Below are positions 35,071-44,668 of a stretch of 64,000 nucleotides of DNA, piece by piece. This stretch comes from Leeuwenhoekiella sp. MAR_2009_132 (GTDB taxonomy: Bacteria; Bacteroidota; Bacteroidia; Flavobacteriales; Flavobacteriaceae). The stretch lies in contig NZ_JHZY01000002.1 of NCBI RefSeq assembly GCF_000687915.1, positions 1,798,001 to 1,862,000 of the forward strand. Reading direction: 5' to 3'. Position numbers and translations under genes: made by a program. The number at the start of each line of letters is the position of its first letter. The stretch's first letter is position 1. The notes under the pieces are model-generated. The model was not told the DNA's origin and did no database searches. It saw only the letters and a list, made by a program, of their open reading frames with translations.

Positions 35071-36021
35071 CTAATCTGTAAATATTAATTTAAAAGCAGG
35101 TGCCGGAAATTTTCCATTTAAAGCACTGCCTTCGGTATTTAAAAGATCTATAGATTTCCACCCATTTATACTTTTATAAAAACATCGGGTAATTGTATTG
35201 TTACTGCTCGTTTCGATACCCTTAAAAATTGGTGCGTACCTATCAACCTTATATTCGCGGTAACCGCTGGTGTCATTAACTTTTAATGTGTACGATTCTG
35301 AAAATTTATTTTCTTCAATAAAAATATGTTCTACGGAAACAAAAAAACCAGCCTCAGGCACATTAACCTTATAGGCGCTTAAATCGAAAGTCAACTTTTG
35401 ATTTCCTTCCGGCTTAGTAATAATAATATCGCTATCTAATAAATCTCTTCCAGGTTTTCCATCTTGAGAAACATCTAAGATGCGTAATCTAAAAGTGGCC
35501 TGCTGACTAGACTTTCCTAAAATTCTATAAAACTGAATCTCAATTTCTTTAATAAAGCAAGCATCTTCAAAGCCACGGGGACGTTCATAATACCGCGCTA
35601 ATGCTGAAGGATATGCACCACCACTAAAATTACCCAATCCTACAATTTGCTTCCCTCTAAATGAGTTGATACGCTTCTGCTTTTCTAATCTCATTTTATA
35701 GAGGGTAACCTCAGAAAGTTCGTTTGTTTTTTGAGTTAATGAAATAGGTTTCTCATTTAATTCATGAGCTTTTACCACTTCTTCATTATACCCTACACAA
35801 CTTACAAGAACGGTTTCATTTTTTAACTTCTCGCTAATTGTAAATTTAAAATCTCCTTTAGCATTTGCTGAAGTACCTATTTTATAATTTGAGAAAATTA
35901 AATTAGCGAAAGGTATTTTTTGCTGTGTTTTGGCATCAATTACACTTCCCTCCAAAGTAATGCTTTGAGCTGCTAATGTTCCGGTAAATAGTACCAGAAA
36001 AAGTATAGCGACTCTAATCAT
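35071..36021 (-). CDS. secreted CarboxypepD_reg-like domain protein
   Basis: From the ATG at 36021 the protein has 316 residues, with a signal peptide (IRVAILFLVLFTGTLAAQS). A CarboxypepD_reg-like domain follows at about 20-100 (LEGSVIDAKTQQKIPFANL, SANAKGDFKFTI, LVSCVGYNEEV). The remaining C-terminal portion is beta-rich with no familiar motif. A longer frame to 36132 would overlap the exonuclease gene by over 100 bases and lack a signal at its start, so I reject it. It starts 4 bases after the exonuclease stop codon. Function unknown; it resembles in layout the protein at 25862-26860. Confidence 0.78.
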   Translation of the reverse strand: MIRVAILFLVLFTGTLAAQSITLEGSVIDAKTQQKIPFANLIFSNYKIGTSANAKGDFKFTISEKLKNETVLVSCVGYNEEVVKAHELNEKPISLTQKTNELSEVTLYKMRLEKQKRINSFRGKQIVGLGNFSGGAYPSALARYYERPRGFEDACFIKEIEIQFYRILGKSSQQATFRLRILDVSQDGKPGRDLLDSDIIITKPEGNQKLTFDLSAYKVNVPEAGFFVSVEHIFIEENKFSESYTLKVNDTSGYREYKVDRYAPIFKGIETSSNNTITRCFYKSINGWKSIDLLNTEGSALNGKFPAPAFKLIFTD

Positions 36022-36025
36022 TACT

Positions 36026-36802
36026 CTAAAAAAGTTTTGTATTGAGTTTACGCAATTTAATCGCGGTAAGTACTTTTTTAGTATAAAGCGGAAAATCTGC
36101 ATTTTGAATCCATCCAAAATAACCCGGCTCATTATCTAAAACGTCTTCTACCTTTTTACCTTTATGCTTTCCGAAGGAAAAAATCTCCTCATCTTCTTTG
36201 TTATAGGCTATAAAGCCGGCAAAATCTGCAAAGCGCTTACGAGCACTAAATTCGGCAAGACTCTTCATATTATTTTCAAGATCTTCATAGCGATCTAATT
36301 GTGCTTTTAAAACCTCATATGTAGCGATAGTGTCTGCTTCTGCACTGTGCGCGTCATCTAGATTCTGATTGCAGTAAAACTTTAGCGCGGCTGAGAGGGT
36401 GCGTTGCTCCATTTTATGAAAGATGGTTTGCACATCTACCGCGTGCCTGTTTTTCATATCAAAATCAACATCTGCGCGCAGCATTTCTTCGGCTAAGAGC
36501 GGTATATCAAACCGGTTTGAATTATACCCGGCAAGATCTGAATCTTTTATTAGATTGTTAATTTCGTTTGCCAACTCTTTAAAGGTGGGTTTATCTGCTA
36601 CGTCCTCATCTTTTATACCATGAACCGCTGTAGTTTCTGCAGGTATGGGTATCGTAGGATTAACCAGCCACGTATGTTTCTCTTCTTTCCCATTAGGAAA
36701 TACCTTTAAAATAGATATTTCAACAATTCGATCCTGAGCTACGTTTATACCGGTAGTCTCCAGATCAAAAAAACAAATAGGCCTTGTTAAATTAAGATTC
36801 AT
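36026..36802 (-). CDS. DEDDh 3'-5' exonuclease (DNA polymerase III epsilon-like)
   Basis: The 258-residue exonuclease has ExoI at residues 12-19 (FDLETTGI, Asp13 and Glu15), ExoII in GYNSNRFDIPLL near 94-105, and ExoIII in DAHSAEADTIATYEVL, whose His and Asp complete the DEDDh set. A C-terminal extension (about 205-258; FSFGKHKGKKVEDVL ... YFGWIQNADFP) resembles the small domain found in exonuclease X-like proteins. It may act in proofreading, repair or RNA trimming; it is not clearly DnaQ. It is the first gene of the five-gene operon, with a promoter at 36821-36850. Confidence 0.88.
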   Translation of the reverse strand: MNLNLTRPICFFDLETTGINVAQDRIVEISILKVFPNGKEEKHTWLVNPTIPIPAETTAVHGIKDEDVADKPTFKELANEINNLIKDSDLAGYNSNRFDIPLLAEEMLRADVDFDMKNRHAVDVQTIFHKMEQRTLSAALKFYCNQNLDDAHSAEADTIATYEVLKAQLDRYEDLENNMKSLAEFSARKRFADFAGFIAYNKEDEEIFSFGKHKGKKVEDVLDNEPGYFGWIQNADFPLYTKKVLTAIKLRKLNTKLF

Positions 36803-36820
36803 TCTTTATTAATTTAAACG

Positions 36821-36850
36821 CAAAAGTAAGACTTAGTATTTTTAGTGCAG
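36821..36850 (-). promoter_or_regulatory. promoter of the exonuclease-CinA operon
   Basis: On the minus strand TACTTTTG (36821-36828) is an exact -7 match, 18 bases from the ATG. CTG at 36848-36850, 19 bases further up, is a weak -33 element. The rest of the gap to the terminator at 36933 shows nothing else. Confidence 0.5.
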
Positions 36851-36932
36851 ATAAAATTTAAAGTATTTCAAAATTATACCATCAATGCCCATCACAAGAT
36901 AAAGACCCTATATAGATAACCTTTAAACATTA

Positions 36933-36960
36933 AAATGCCAGAGTATTTACTCTGGCATTT
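36933..36960 (-). terminator. intrinsic terminator after the E2 acyltransferase gene
   Basis: The 12-base arms AAATGCCAGAGT and ACTCTGGCATTT pair perfectly around an ATTT loop, about 30 bases after the acyltransferase stop codon. The stem ends in AAA/TTT, so it could act in both directions. Confidence 0.8.
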
Positions 36961-36990
36961 ACATTTCTATGTTTTATGCAAAAGATATAT

Positions 36991-38355
36991 CTAGACTTCT
37001 CTAGAACTATCCCAAGCTTCTAAATATTGAGCTACACGTTGTACGAATTGACCACCCAAAGCTCCGTTTATAACACGGTGATCATAAGAATGTGATAAGA
37101 ACATTTTATGTCTAATTCCTATAAAATCACCTTCTGGTGTTTCAATAACCGCTGGGACTTTACGTATTGCTCCTAATGCTAAAATCGCAACTTGGGGCTG
37201 ATTAATAATAGGTGTACCCATAATGCTTCCGAAGGTACCTACATTAGTAACTGTATAGGTCCCGCCTTGCGTATCGTCTGGTTTTAGCTTACCCATACGC
37301 GCTCTATTAGCAAGGTCATTTACCGCCTTAGCCATACCTACAAGATTTAACTGGTCTGCATTTTGTATTACCGGTACGATTAGATTGCCATCAGGTAAAG
37401 CTGCTGCCATACCCAGATTTATATTTTTACGTTTTATGATTGTATCGCCATCAACCGAAATATTAATCATTGGGAAATCACGTATAGCTTTAGCTACCGC
37501 CTCCATAAAAATTGGAGTAAAGGTTAACTTCTCTCCTTCTCGCTTTTGAAAACTATCTTTAACACGCGCTCTCCAATTCCAGATATTGGTTACATCAACT
37601 TCGATAAATGATTGCACGTGAGCAGAGGTTTGCACAGAGGCAACCATATGCTTTGAAATCATTTTACCCATTCGGGTCATCTGAATAATCTCATCACCCC
37701 CATTAACAGAAACCGGTGTAGCAACTTTTGATGAAGATGCTGAAGGAGAAACTTTATCTTGCTTTTGAGGTTCCGCCTTTTCTTTTGAAGGAGACACTGA
37801 TTGCTTTTTGCCATTTTTAGCAGCCTCTACGTAGTTTAAAATATCATCTTTAGTAACACGGCCTTCAAGACCAGTCCCTTTTATTTGATCTAATTCTTCC
37901 TGAGCAATACCCTCTTGTTGCGCTATATTTTTAACTAAGGGAGAATAAAAACGATCTCCATCATTAGAAATAGCAACTGCTGGTGACGTAGTTGTTTTTG
38001 CCTCTTCTACACGTGCAGCTGCCTCATTAGTGGCAGCATCTTCATTTACACTTTCTAAAAGATCTGTATCGTTGTTATCAGAATCATCAGAATTTGATGT
38101 CCCCGCACTTTCTGAAGAAGTTTCTATAATTGCAATAGTTTGCCCTACCTGAACAACATCATCAGGACCAAATAGTTTTTCTACAAGAATACCTTCTACT
38201 TCACTAGGCACCTCACTATCTACTTTATCAGTCGCAATTTCAACCACTGGTTCATCAAGCTCAATGCTATCACCTACTTCTTTGAGCCAGTTTGTTACCG
38301 TAGCTTCTGCAACGCTCTCTCCCATTTTCGGTAACTTAAGTTCAAATTTTGCCAT
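36991..38355 (-). CDS. 2-oxo acid dehydrogenase E2 acyltransferase (dihydrolipoamide acyltransferase)
   Basis: This 454-residue core protein of a 2-oxo acid dehydrogenase complex has an N-terminal lipoyl domain (lipoyl lysine 44 in IATDKVDSEV), a linker of about 55 acidic and alanine-rich residues, an E1/E3-binding domain (about 136-176, YSPLVKNIAQQEG ... GRVTKDDILNY), a second linker, and a C-terminal catalytic domain. The active-site motif reads DHRVINGALGG, with His426. The aspartate of the usual HxxxDG is Asn430. Sequence resembles the branched-chain or pyruvate type, but the substrate cannot be set. No E1 or E3 gene is nearby, which is common in this clade. A terminator follows. Confidence 0.9.
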   Translation of the reverse strand: MAKFELKLPKMGESVAEATVTNWLKEVGDSIELDEPVVEIATDKVDSEVPSEVEGILVEKLFGPDDVVQVGQTIAIIETSSESAGTSNSDDSDNNDTDLLESVNEDAATNEAAARVEEAKTTTSPAVAISNDGDRFYSPLVKNIAQQEGIAQEELDQIKGTGLEGRVTKDDILNYVEAAKNGKKQSVSPSKEKAEPQKQDKVSPSASSSKVATPVSVNGGDEIIQMTRMGKMISKHMVASVQTSAHVQSFIEVDVTNIWNWRARVKDSFQKREGEKLTFTPIFMEAVAKAIRDFPMINISVDGDTIIKRKNINLGMAAALPDGNLIVPVIQNADQLNLVGMAKAVNDLANRARMGKLKPDDTQGGTYTVTNVGTFGSIMGTPIINQPQVAILALGAIRKVPAVIETPEGDFIGIRHKMFLSHSYDHRVINGALGGQFVQRVAQYLEAWDSSREV

Positions 38356-38439
38356 ATTCGTAATAAATAGATTAGTGTGCTTTATTTTTTGCGAATTTAA
38401 TAAAAAATTATATTCTAAAATTAGAAAATAATTATTCGC

Positions 38440-39558
38440 CTACCAGATTTGAATTTCGCCGCGATCTGTGGAGGAATCGCTGCCTGCGATAAAATTACAA
38501 TTTGAAGGTCGTATGCGAAACCTATTTTGATTGTTTTTTAACAAAGTCATTGCATTAATAATAGCTGTTGTTGACAGACTTTTTAGATCAAATACAATGA
38601 GTGAGTTTGAGACTAAAGCCAGCCTAACCTGCGCTAAGCTTATGACCTTCAACTCCTTTTCTAAATTTAAGCGCATTGTATCTACTGACTTTACATCCTC
38701 ACAAACTAAATAAAAGTTTGAGATTGGAGGTATAATTTTTTTTTTAGACCTAGGTAAGCTGTACGAAAATGAAAGAATTTTTAAAAAAAAAGCCATAAAC
38801 CAACTGCTAATTAACCCTTTTGAAAAATGCTTTTTATGAAATATATGCATAGCGCCAAAAAAACGTTGTGCATAAATTTTATCCTTAGAACTGCTTTCTC
38901 CTTTAAAATGTATTGCTGTTAGTTTACCATAGTAGAAGTTAGTGTACCCTTTTTTATGCAGCGTATAGCTGAGATCTATATCCTCACCATACATAAAATA
39001 ATCTTCATCAAAACCTCCTGTATCTAGATAAACCTGCCTTTTGATAAACATAAATGCTCCTACTAAAACCGATACCTTACCTACTTCATCCTGTGCTAAT
39101 TGATTTGCATAGTAGGCCGAAGTATTTCCTATTATTTTAAGGGCTGAAACTTTTATCGTTGGCAGATTGCGTTTACTTTCGGGAAGGTAATTACCGGTAC
39201 CATCTATAAGTCGAATGCCTACAGCTCCCATATCTATTTGATTTTGAGAAAATTCGAGTAAGGTTGAGAAGCAATTTTCAGGAATTACGGTATCTGGATT
39301 TAAAATACAGATATACTCCCCTTTAGCTTGAGCAACACCTTGGTTATTAGCTTTAGAAAAACCGCTGTTTGTAGTATTTGCAATGAGTTTAACATCAGGA
39401 AAATACTGCTGTACCATCGTAACACTAGAATCTTCTGAAGCATTGTCAACCACAATAATTTCAGAATCAATATCTAAAAGCGCGCGCGTTACACTCTGCA
39501 AACAAAGTTGCAAAAAATAAGGAACCTTGTAATTGAGAATGATAACCGAAAGCTTCAC
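38440..39558 (-). CDS. family 2 glycosyltransferase with C-terminal extension
   Basis: The 372-residue enzyme is a GT-A fold family 2 transferase, resembling rhamnosyltransferases. It has VIILNYKVPYFLQLCLQSV near 5-23, the nucleotide-binding VVDNASED near 36-43, GFSKANNQG near 66-74, and the DXD-like LNPDTVIPE near 86-94. VGAFMFIKRQVY and GGFDEDYFMYGEDIDLSYTL (acid-containing loop near 190-210) are typical. A hydrophobic segment lies near 250-270. The last 90 residues form a separate soluble region with no motif known to me. It starts 3 bases after recR, and dTDP-rhamnose genes lie just upstream, hinting at rhamnose as donor. Confidence 0.87.
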   Translation of the reverse strand: MKLSVIILNYKVPYFLQLCLQSVTRALLDIDSEIIVVDNASEDSSVTMVQQYFPDVKLIANTTNSGFSKANNQGVAQAKGEYICILNPDTVIPENCFSTLLEFSQNQIDMGAVGIRLIDGTGNYLPESKRNLPTIKVSALKIIGNTSAYYANQLAQDEVGKVSVLVGAFMFIKRQVYLDTGGFDEDYFMYGEDIDLSYTLHKKGYTNFYYGKLTAIHFKGESSSKDKIYAQRFFGAMHIFHKKHFSKGLISSWFMAFFLKILSFSYSLPRSKKKIIPPISNFYLVCEDVKSVDTMRLNLEKELKVISLAQVRLALVSNSLIVFDLKSLSTTAIINAMTLLKNNQNRFRIRPSNCNFIAGSDSSTDRGEIQIW

Positions 39559-39561
39559 CGG

Positions 39562-40179
39562 CTAGTTTTTTAATGAATTTTCAAAAGGAATTCTATGTAA
39601 AATACTGCGCCCTAAAGTGACCTCATCTGCAAATTCCAGCTCATCTCCTACAGCGATACCACGTGCAATTGTTGATGTTTTTATATTAAATTCTTCAAGC
39701 TGTCTGTATATGTAGAAGTTTGTCGTATCTCCCTCCATAGTTGAGCTTAATGCAAAAATCACCTCATCAACAGAACCCGATTTTACTTTTTCAATTAGCG
39801 AATATATTGTCAAATCCTGCGGACCTACACCATCTAGAGGTGATATTTTACCCCCTAAAACGTGATATTGTCCTCGATATTGGCTCGTGTTTTCTATCGC
39901 CATAACATCTCTAACATCTTCAACAACACAGACTATAGATGCATCTCGATTAGGATTTGCACAAATCTCACAAATTTCTACATCAGAAATATTGTGGCAG
40001 TTTTTACAAAATTTTATCTCGGTACGTAGTTTTACAAGAGCCTGTGCTAATAGTTGTGTCTGATTTTCAGACTGGCGTAGTAAATGAAGTACTAAACGAA
40101 GCGCTGTACGCTTACCTATTCCCGGCAATTGCGACATCTCATAAACAGCCTGCTCTAATAATTTAGATGAAAATTCCAT
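39562..40179 (-). CDS. recR: recombination mediator RecR
   Basis: RecR acts with RecO in loading RecA at gaps during recombinational repair. From the ATG at 40179 it has 205 residues. It contains a helix-hairpin-helix ([17 protein letters not shown]), a zinc finger C-x2-C-x8-C-x2-C ([16 protein letters not shown]), and a Toprim domain ([15 protein letters not shown] ... [18 protein letters not shown]). A longer frame from TTG at 40197 adds six residues and is less likely. It is followed after 3 bases by the glycosyltransferase gene and lies 53 bases after rfbD. Confidence 0.96.
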   Translation of the reverse strand: MEFSSKLLEQAVYEMSQLPGIGKRTALRLVLHLLRQSENQTQLLAQALVKLRTEIKFCKNCHNISDVEICEICANPNRDASIVCVVEDVRDVMAIENTSQYRGQYHVLGGKISPLDGVGPQDLTIYSLIEKVKSGSVDEVIFALSSTMEGDTTNFYIYRQLEEFNIKTSTIARGIAVGDELEFADEVTLGRSILHRIPFENSLKN

Positions 40180-40232
40180 AAGCGGTAAAGTTAGCAAACA
40201 TTTAGAGTAATCAAATCGCTAATAGGTTTTCC

Positions 40233-41081
40233 TTAACCTAAAGCATCACGCCAATTCTTAATCTGAAAACCGAAGGTATCTGCAATTTTTGAAGAATCTA
40301 ATACGCTATAGCCAGGTCTCACAGCTGTAGTAGGAAATTCTGCAGATGTCACGGGTATAACTTTAGTTTGCAGGTTGTGTTTCTCTACTATGGCCTTTGC
40401 AAAATCAAACCATGTGCAACTGCCTGTATTACTAAAATGATAAATTCCTTTTGAAGATGAAGTTAACTGCGGAAGACATTTAAGTAAAAAAAAAGCCAGT
40501 TCTTCTGCCCGCGTAGGAGAACCCACCTGGTCATTTACTACGCGTAAAGTCTCTAACTTAACCGCCAGATTCTGAATAGTTTTATAAAAATTTTTACCAA
40601 ATTCACTATAGAGCCAGGAAGTTCTAATAATCCAATATGCGCCAATATTAGACTGAAGAATCATTTGCTCACCGGCTAATTTTGAAGCCCCATAAACCGT
40701 AGTCGGTGCGGTATGAGCATCAACCTGATAAGGTTTTGAGTCCTGCCCATTAAATACGTAATCTGTTGAAATATGAATAAGTTTTACATCATATTTTTCG
40801 CAATAGGTAGTGAGGTTCTGAACACCATCTCTGTTTATCAAATAAGCATTTTCCTGCTCACTTTCAGCTAAATCTACGTGTGTATATGCAGCTGTATTAA
40901 TGATCACATCTGGGTTAAAACGCTGAAGATATCTTTGTAAGCTTTTAGCATCTGTAATATCTAATGCTTGACGATCTGCGTAGTGCATCACATAATTAAA
41001 ATCTACTGAAGCTTGCTGTATACACTCTCCCAACTGACCAGAAGCACCTGTAACTAGAACCTTTAGTGATTTATTAGACAT
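40233..41081 (-). CDS. rfbD: dTDP-4-dehydrorhamnose reductase
   Basis: This enzyme performs the last step of dTDP-L-rhamnose synthesis, reducing dTDP-4-keto-L-rhamnose with NAD(P)H. The 282-residue SDR-type protein has the nucleotide motif LVTGASGQLGECIQ near 9-22, DITDAKSLQRYL, the catalytic YGASKLAGE near 128-136 and STDYVFNG near 105-112. Its start overlaps the end of rfbC by 8 bases. It is the last of seven leftward nucleotide-sugar genes. Confidence 0.95.
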   Translation of the reverse strand: MSNKSLKVLVTGASGQLGECIQQASVDFNYVMHYADRQALDITDAKSLQRYLQRFNPDVIINTAAYTHVDLAESEQENAYLINRDGVQNLTTYCEKYDVKLIHISTDYVFNGQDSKPYQVDAHTAPTTVYGASKLAGEQMILQSNIGAYWIIRTSWLYSEFGKNFYKTIQNLAVKLETLRVVNDQVGSPTRAEELAFFLLKCLPQLTSSSKGIYHFSNTGSCTWFDFAKAIVEKHNLQTKVIPVTSAEFPTTAVRPGYSVLDSSKIADTFGFQIKNWRDALG

Positions 41082-41628
41082 ACATTTTATCTATTACAGA
41101 TCGAAAATCAAGACCTTGAGTATCTTTATCGGAAAGGTTAAATGCTATATTTTCTGGCCAATTATTAACAAAGTTAGGATCGTCAAATTTTAAAGTAAGT
41201 TCAAACTGCGGATTGTAATAATTATCACAACTGTAGGTAAATAACGTATCTTCTTCTAAAACTAAAAAGCCGTGTGCAAAATTGCGCGGTACAAATAATT
41301 GTCTTTGGTTGCTTTCATTAAGTTCTATCGCATAACTTTTGCCAAATGTAGGCTCCTCTTTTCTCAAATCTACAACCATATCAAGAACACTTCCCTGAAT
41401 GACGCGTATTAACTTTGCCTGACTGTAATCTCCAGTTTGCAAATGCATACCTCTCAAAACATTTTTCTGAGATTTTGATTGATTTTGCTGTACAAAATTG
41501 GGTTTTAAGCCTGTATGTTCTAAAAAGGTATTCGCATTAAAGGCCTCAAAAAAATAGCCTCTGGAATCCCCAAAAACTTTTGGCTCCATTAACCAAAGGT
41601 CTTTAAACCCTGTCTCTATAAATTGCAT
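41074..41628 (-). CDS. rfbC: dTDP-4-dehydrorhamnose 3,5-epimerase
   Basis: The 184-residue cupin enzyme epimerises C3 and C5 of dTDP-4-keto-6-deoxyglucose. Characteristic blocks are FGDSRGYFFEAFN (residues 19-31), the catalytic histidine in LRGMHLQTGDYSQAKLIRV, and RNFAHGFLVLEEDTLFTYSC near 112-131. It shares a TAATG stop-start overlap with rfbA upstream and overlaps rfbD by 8 bases. Confidence 0.95.
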   Translation of the reverse strand: MQFIETGFKDLWLMEPKVFGDSRGYFFEAFNANTFLEHTGLKPNFVQQNQSKSQKNVLRGMHLQTGDYSQAKLIRVIQGSVLDMVVDLRKEEPTFGKSYAIELNESNQRQLFVPRNFAHGFLVLEEDTLFTYSCDNYYNPQFELTLKFDDPNFVNNWPENIAFNLSDKDTQGLDFRSVIDKMYV

Positions 41629-42485
41629 TAAACTAATGTTTTTAAATAAGCACCGTAAGCAGATTTGCCGTAATTAGAAGCTATTGCAGCCACTTGTTCT
41701 TTAGTTATAAAATTCATCAACAAAGCTACCTCTTCTATACAACCTATTTTGTATTGCTGACGATGTTCTATTGCCTTTACAAAGTCTGTTGCTTCATTCA
41801 ACGAGTCTATAGTGCCCGTGTCAAACCAAGTCATACCCCGAATCATTATCGCCACCTGAAGCTCTTCTAATTCAAGATATCGATTTTGAATACTTGTTAT
41901 TTCTACCTCTCCCCGTTTTGATGGTTTTACCTCTTTAGCAAAAGCGACTGCTCTGTTATCAAAGAAATACAAACCCGGAATAGCATACTTAGACTTAGGC
42001 AGTTCGGGCTTTTCTTCAATCGAAAGTACTTTACCTTGCTCATCAAATTCTACAATTCCGTATCTGTTAGGATCTTTTACCGGATATGCAAAAATAGCAC
42101 CGCCTTTAATCTGAGTTTGGTCTTGTAATAGTTTACTGAGTCCGCTTCCGTAGAAAATATTATCTCCTAAAATAAGAGCTACAGAATCACCTCCTATAAA
42201 ATCTGCTCCTATTATAAATGCTTCTGCTAAACCATTAGGTTGTTCTTGTATGGCATACTCAAATTGGCATCCTAAAGATGAACCATCCCCTAACAGATTT
42301 TTAAATGCTGCCTGATCTTGCGGTGTAGTAATGATTAATATTTCCTGAATTCCGGCTAACATTAAAGTGGAAAGCGGATAATAGATCATAGGCTTATCAT
42401 AAACGGGAAGTAATTGCTTACTAACAGCGACGGTAAGTGGATATAAACGAGTTCCGGAGCCTCCGGCTAATATAATTCCTTTCAT
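41628..42485 (-). CDS. rfbA: glucose-1-phosphate thymidylyltransferase
   Basis: The enzyme makes dTDP-glucose from dTTP and glucose 1-phosphate, the entry step to dTDP-rhamnose. The 285-residue protein has the signature GIILAGGSGTRLYPLT near 3-18, SKQLLPVYDKPMIYYPLS near 23-40, and LILGDNIFYG near 105-114 with the metal-binding Asp. Its length equals that of typical RfbA. It is separated from rfbB by 9 bases. Confidence 0.96.
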   Translation of the reverse strand: MKGIILAGGSGTRLYPLTVAVSKQLLPVYDKPMIYYPLSTLMLAGIQEILIITTPQDQAAFKNLLGDGSSLGCQFEYAIQEQPNGLAEAFIIGADFIGGDSVALILGDNIFYGSGLSKLLQDQTQIKGGAIFAYPVKDPNRYGIVEFDEQGKVLSIEEKPELPKSKYAIPGLYFFDNRAVAFAKEVKPSKRGEVEITSIQNRYLELEELQVAIMIRGMTWFDTGTIDSLNEATDFVKAIEHRQQYKIGCIEEVALLMNFITKEQVAAIASNYGKSAYGAYLKTLV

Positions 42486-42494
42486 AAAATCTTA

Positions 42495-43544
42495 TTAGGC
42501 GTTTAAATAATGGGCATCATAATACTGCTGATAATTACCACTGGTCACATTTTCTAACCAGCTGGAATTGGAAAGATACCAATCTACAGTTAAACGCAAA
42601 CCTTCTTCAAAAGTTACCGAAGGCTCCCAATCTAACGCCTCTTTAATTTTAGTTGCATCAATGGCATAGCGTTTATCATGTCCCGGTCTATCTTTAACGT
42701 AGGTAATGAGCTGTTCACTAGTACCGGCGGGATTATTTAACTTCTCATCCATTATTTTGCAAAGTAATTTTACAAGATCTATATTTTTCCACTCATTAAA
42801 ACCGCCTATATTATAGGTTTCTTTTAATGTTCCGTTAGTAAAAACCTGTTCTATAGCTAATGCGTGATCTACCACATAAAGCCAATCTCGTGTGTAATCG
42901 CCATCACCATAAACGGGTAAAGCTTTTTTATGTATACAGTTATTAATAAATAACGGAATCAATTTTTCTGGAAACTGATTTTGACCATAATTATTACTAC
43001 AATTCGTTATAATATACGGTAAATTATAGGTTTCCCCATAGGCCCGTACAAAATGGTCTGAACCTGCTTTTGAAGCACTATAGGGTGAATTAGGATCGTA
43101 GGCTGTAGTCTCTGTAAATAAGCCTTCTGCGCCTAAAGAACCATAAACCTCATCTGTACTAATATGATAAAATAGATTTTCAGTAAACGGAGCCTGCCAA
43201 AACTTGAGACAGGTATTAAGCAAATTTACGGTGCCTATTATATTCGTTTTTACAAATATTAAAGGATCTTTAATAGAGCGATCTACGTGAGACTCTGCTG
43301 CCAGATGAATTACCCTGTCAAATTTATAGGTTGCAAATAAAGCATCTAGATTTTCTAAATCATTAATATCTGCCTTAATAAAGGTGTAATTAGGAGCATT
43401 TTCTATATCCCTCAAATTCTCAAGATTGCCCGCATAGGTAAGTGCATCAAGATTATAAATATGATCCTGAGGTCTATTATTTACAAAAAGTCTAACTACG
43501 TGCGAGCCAATAAAACCTGCGCCTCCAGTGACTAAAATATTCAT
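42495..43544 (-). CDS. rfbB: dTDP-glucose 4,6-dehydratase
   Basis: The 349-residue NAD-dependent SDR enzyme converts dTDP-glucose to dTDP-4-keto-6-deoxyglucose. It shows [17 protein letters not shown] near 2-18, HLAAESHVDRSI near 80-91, the STDEVYGSLG block near 130-139 with the active-site Thr-Asp-Glu, and YSASKAGSDHFV with the catalytic Tyr and Lys near 155-166. It shares an ATGA overlap with wecB upstream. Confidence 0.96.
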   Translation of the reverse strand: MNILVTGGAGFIGSHVVRLFVNNRPQDHIYNLDALTYAGNLENLRDIENAPNYTFIKADINDLENLDALFATYKFDRVIHLAAESHVDRSIKDPLIFVKTNIIGTVNLLNTCLKFWQAPFTENLFYHISTDEVYGSLGAEGLFTETTAYDPNSPYSASKAGSDHFVRAYGETYNLPYIITNCSNNYGQNQFPEKLIPLFINNCIHKKALPVYGDGDYTRDWLYVVDHALAIEQVFTNGTLKETYNIGGFNEWKNIDLVKLLCKIMDEKLNNPAGTSEQLITYVKDRPGHDKRYAIDATKIKEALDWEPSVTFEEGLRLTVDWYLSNSSWLENVTSGNYQQYYDAHYLNA

Positions 43545-44668
43545 AATCGCTCTTTTACTAATTGAAAAATTCGTTGTGCCGCCTTGCCATCTCCGTAAGG
43601 ATTATGTGCCTGACTCATTTGGTTATAGACGGTCTTGTTGTTTAGCAAAGTTAGAATTCCTTCTTTTAATTTTTCAGGATCTGTACCTACTAACAATACG
43701 GTGCCGGCTGTTACGGCTTCGGGACGCTCTGTCGTATCACGAGTTACTAAAACCGGCTTACCCAATCCCGGCGCTTCTTCCTGCACGCCGCCACTATCTG
43801 TAACAATAAAATGAGCCTTATTCATAAGCCAAACAAAGTCAGGATAAGCTAAGGGGTTTATTAATGAAATATTAGCAATACCACTTAGGACTTCAGACAC
43901 CACACTTTGTACATTAGGATTTAAATGTACCGGGTAAACCAGATGAATATCTGTCCTGCTTAATGCTATTTCTTTAAATACTTCGCAAATACTGCGCATT
44001 CCCGATCCAAAATTCTCGCGACGATGTCCTGTAATTACAATTAGTTTCTTGTCTAAAAACGGAATATCTTTTGCAAATGATGGCGTCTCTTGTTCTACTT
44101 TACGCACGGTAGTATGCAGAGCATCAATAACAGTATTACCGGTTACAAAGATGTTTTCTTCTTTTATATTTTCGGCTAGTAAATTTGATTTTGAAAGTTG
44201 CGTAGGTGCAAAATGAAAGTCGGTAAGTCTGCCGGTAATTTGGCGGTTCATTTCTTCGGGAAACGGAGAATGTTTATTAAACGTACGTAATCCCGCCTCA
44301 ATGTGTCCCACTTTTGCCCCCGCATAGAAAGCAGCCAGACTTGCCGCCATTGTAGTCGTAGTGTCACCGTGTACAAAAACAAGATTCGGTTTAAAATCTT
44401 CTAATGGGTTTTTAAGCGATTCTAAAACTCTGGAAGTTAAACTGTATAAATCCTGATTTTTTCGCATTAAATCCAAATCATAATCGGGTACAATTTCAAA
44501 AAAATCAAGAACCTGATCCAGCATTTCCCGATGCTGAGCGGTAATACACACTTTAGTTTTAAAAAACGCTGCATTCTTAAAAGCTGCAATTACCGGAGCC
44601 ATTTTTATAGCTTCGGGTCTGGTGCCAAAAACAAAAAGAACGCGTTTTTTATCCTTAGAGTCTTCCAT
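43541..44668 (-). CDS. wecB: UDP-N-acetylglucosamine 2-epimerase, non-hydrolysing
   Basis: The 375-residue GT-B-fold enzyme interconverts UDP-GlcNAc and UDP-ManNAc. It has [16 protein letters not shown] near 12-27, [16 protein letters not shown] near 97-112, [10 protein letters not shown] near 118-127 and the nucleotide site [19 protein letters not shown] near 288-306. The gene overlaps the dehydrogenase gene upstream by 14 bases and rfbB downstream by 4. UDP-ManNAc made here can feed teichoic-acid-like or capsular sugars. Confidence 0.94.
   Translation of the reverse strand: MEDSKDKKRVLFVFGTRPEAIKMAPVIAAFKNAAFFKTKVCITAQHREMLDQVLDFFEIVPDYDLDLMRKNQDLYSLTSRVLESLKNPLEDFKPNLVFVHGDTTTTMAASLAAFYAGAKVGHIEAGLRTFNKHSPFPEEMNRQITGRLTDFHFAPTQLSKSNLLAENIKEENIFVTGNTVIDALHTTVRKVEQETPSFAKDIPFLDKKLIVITGHRRENFGSGMRSICEVFKEIALSRTDIHLVYPVHLNPNVQSVVSEVLSGIANISLINPLAYPDFVWLMNKAHFIVTDSGGVQEEAPGLGKPVLVTRDTTERPEAVTAGTVLLVGTDPEKLKEGILTLLNNKTVYNQMSQAHNPYGDGKAAQRIFQLVKERL

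Noticed and set aside
36022..36132. N-terminal extension of the CarboxypepD_reg-like protein
   Set aside because: It overlaps the exonuclease gene by over 100 bases and would bury the signal peptide; the ATG at 36021 is better.
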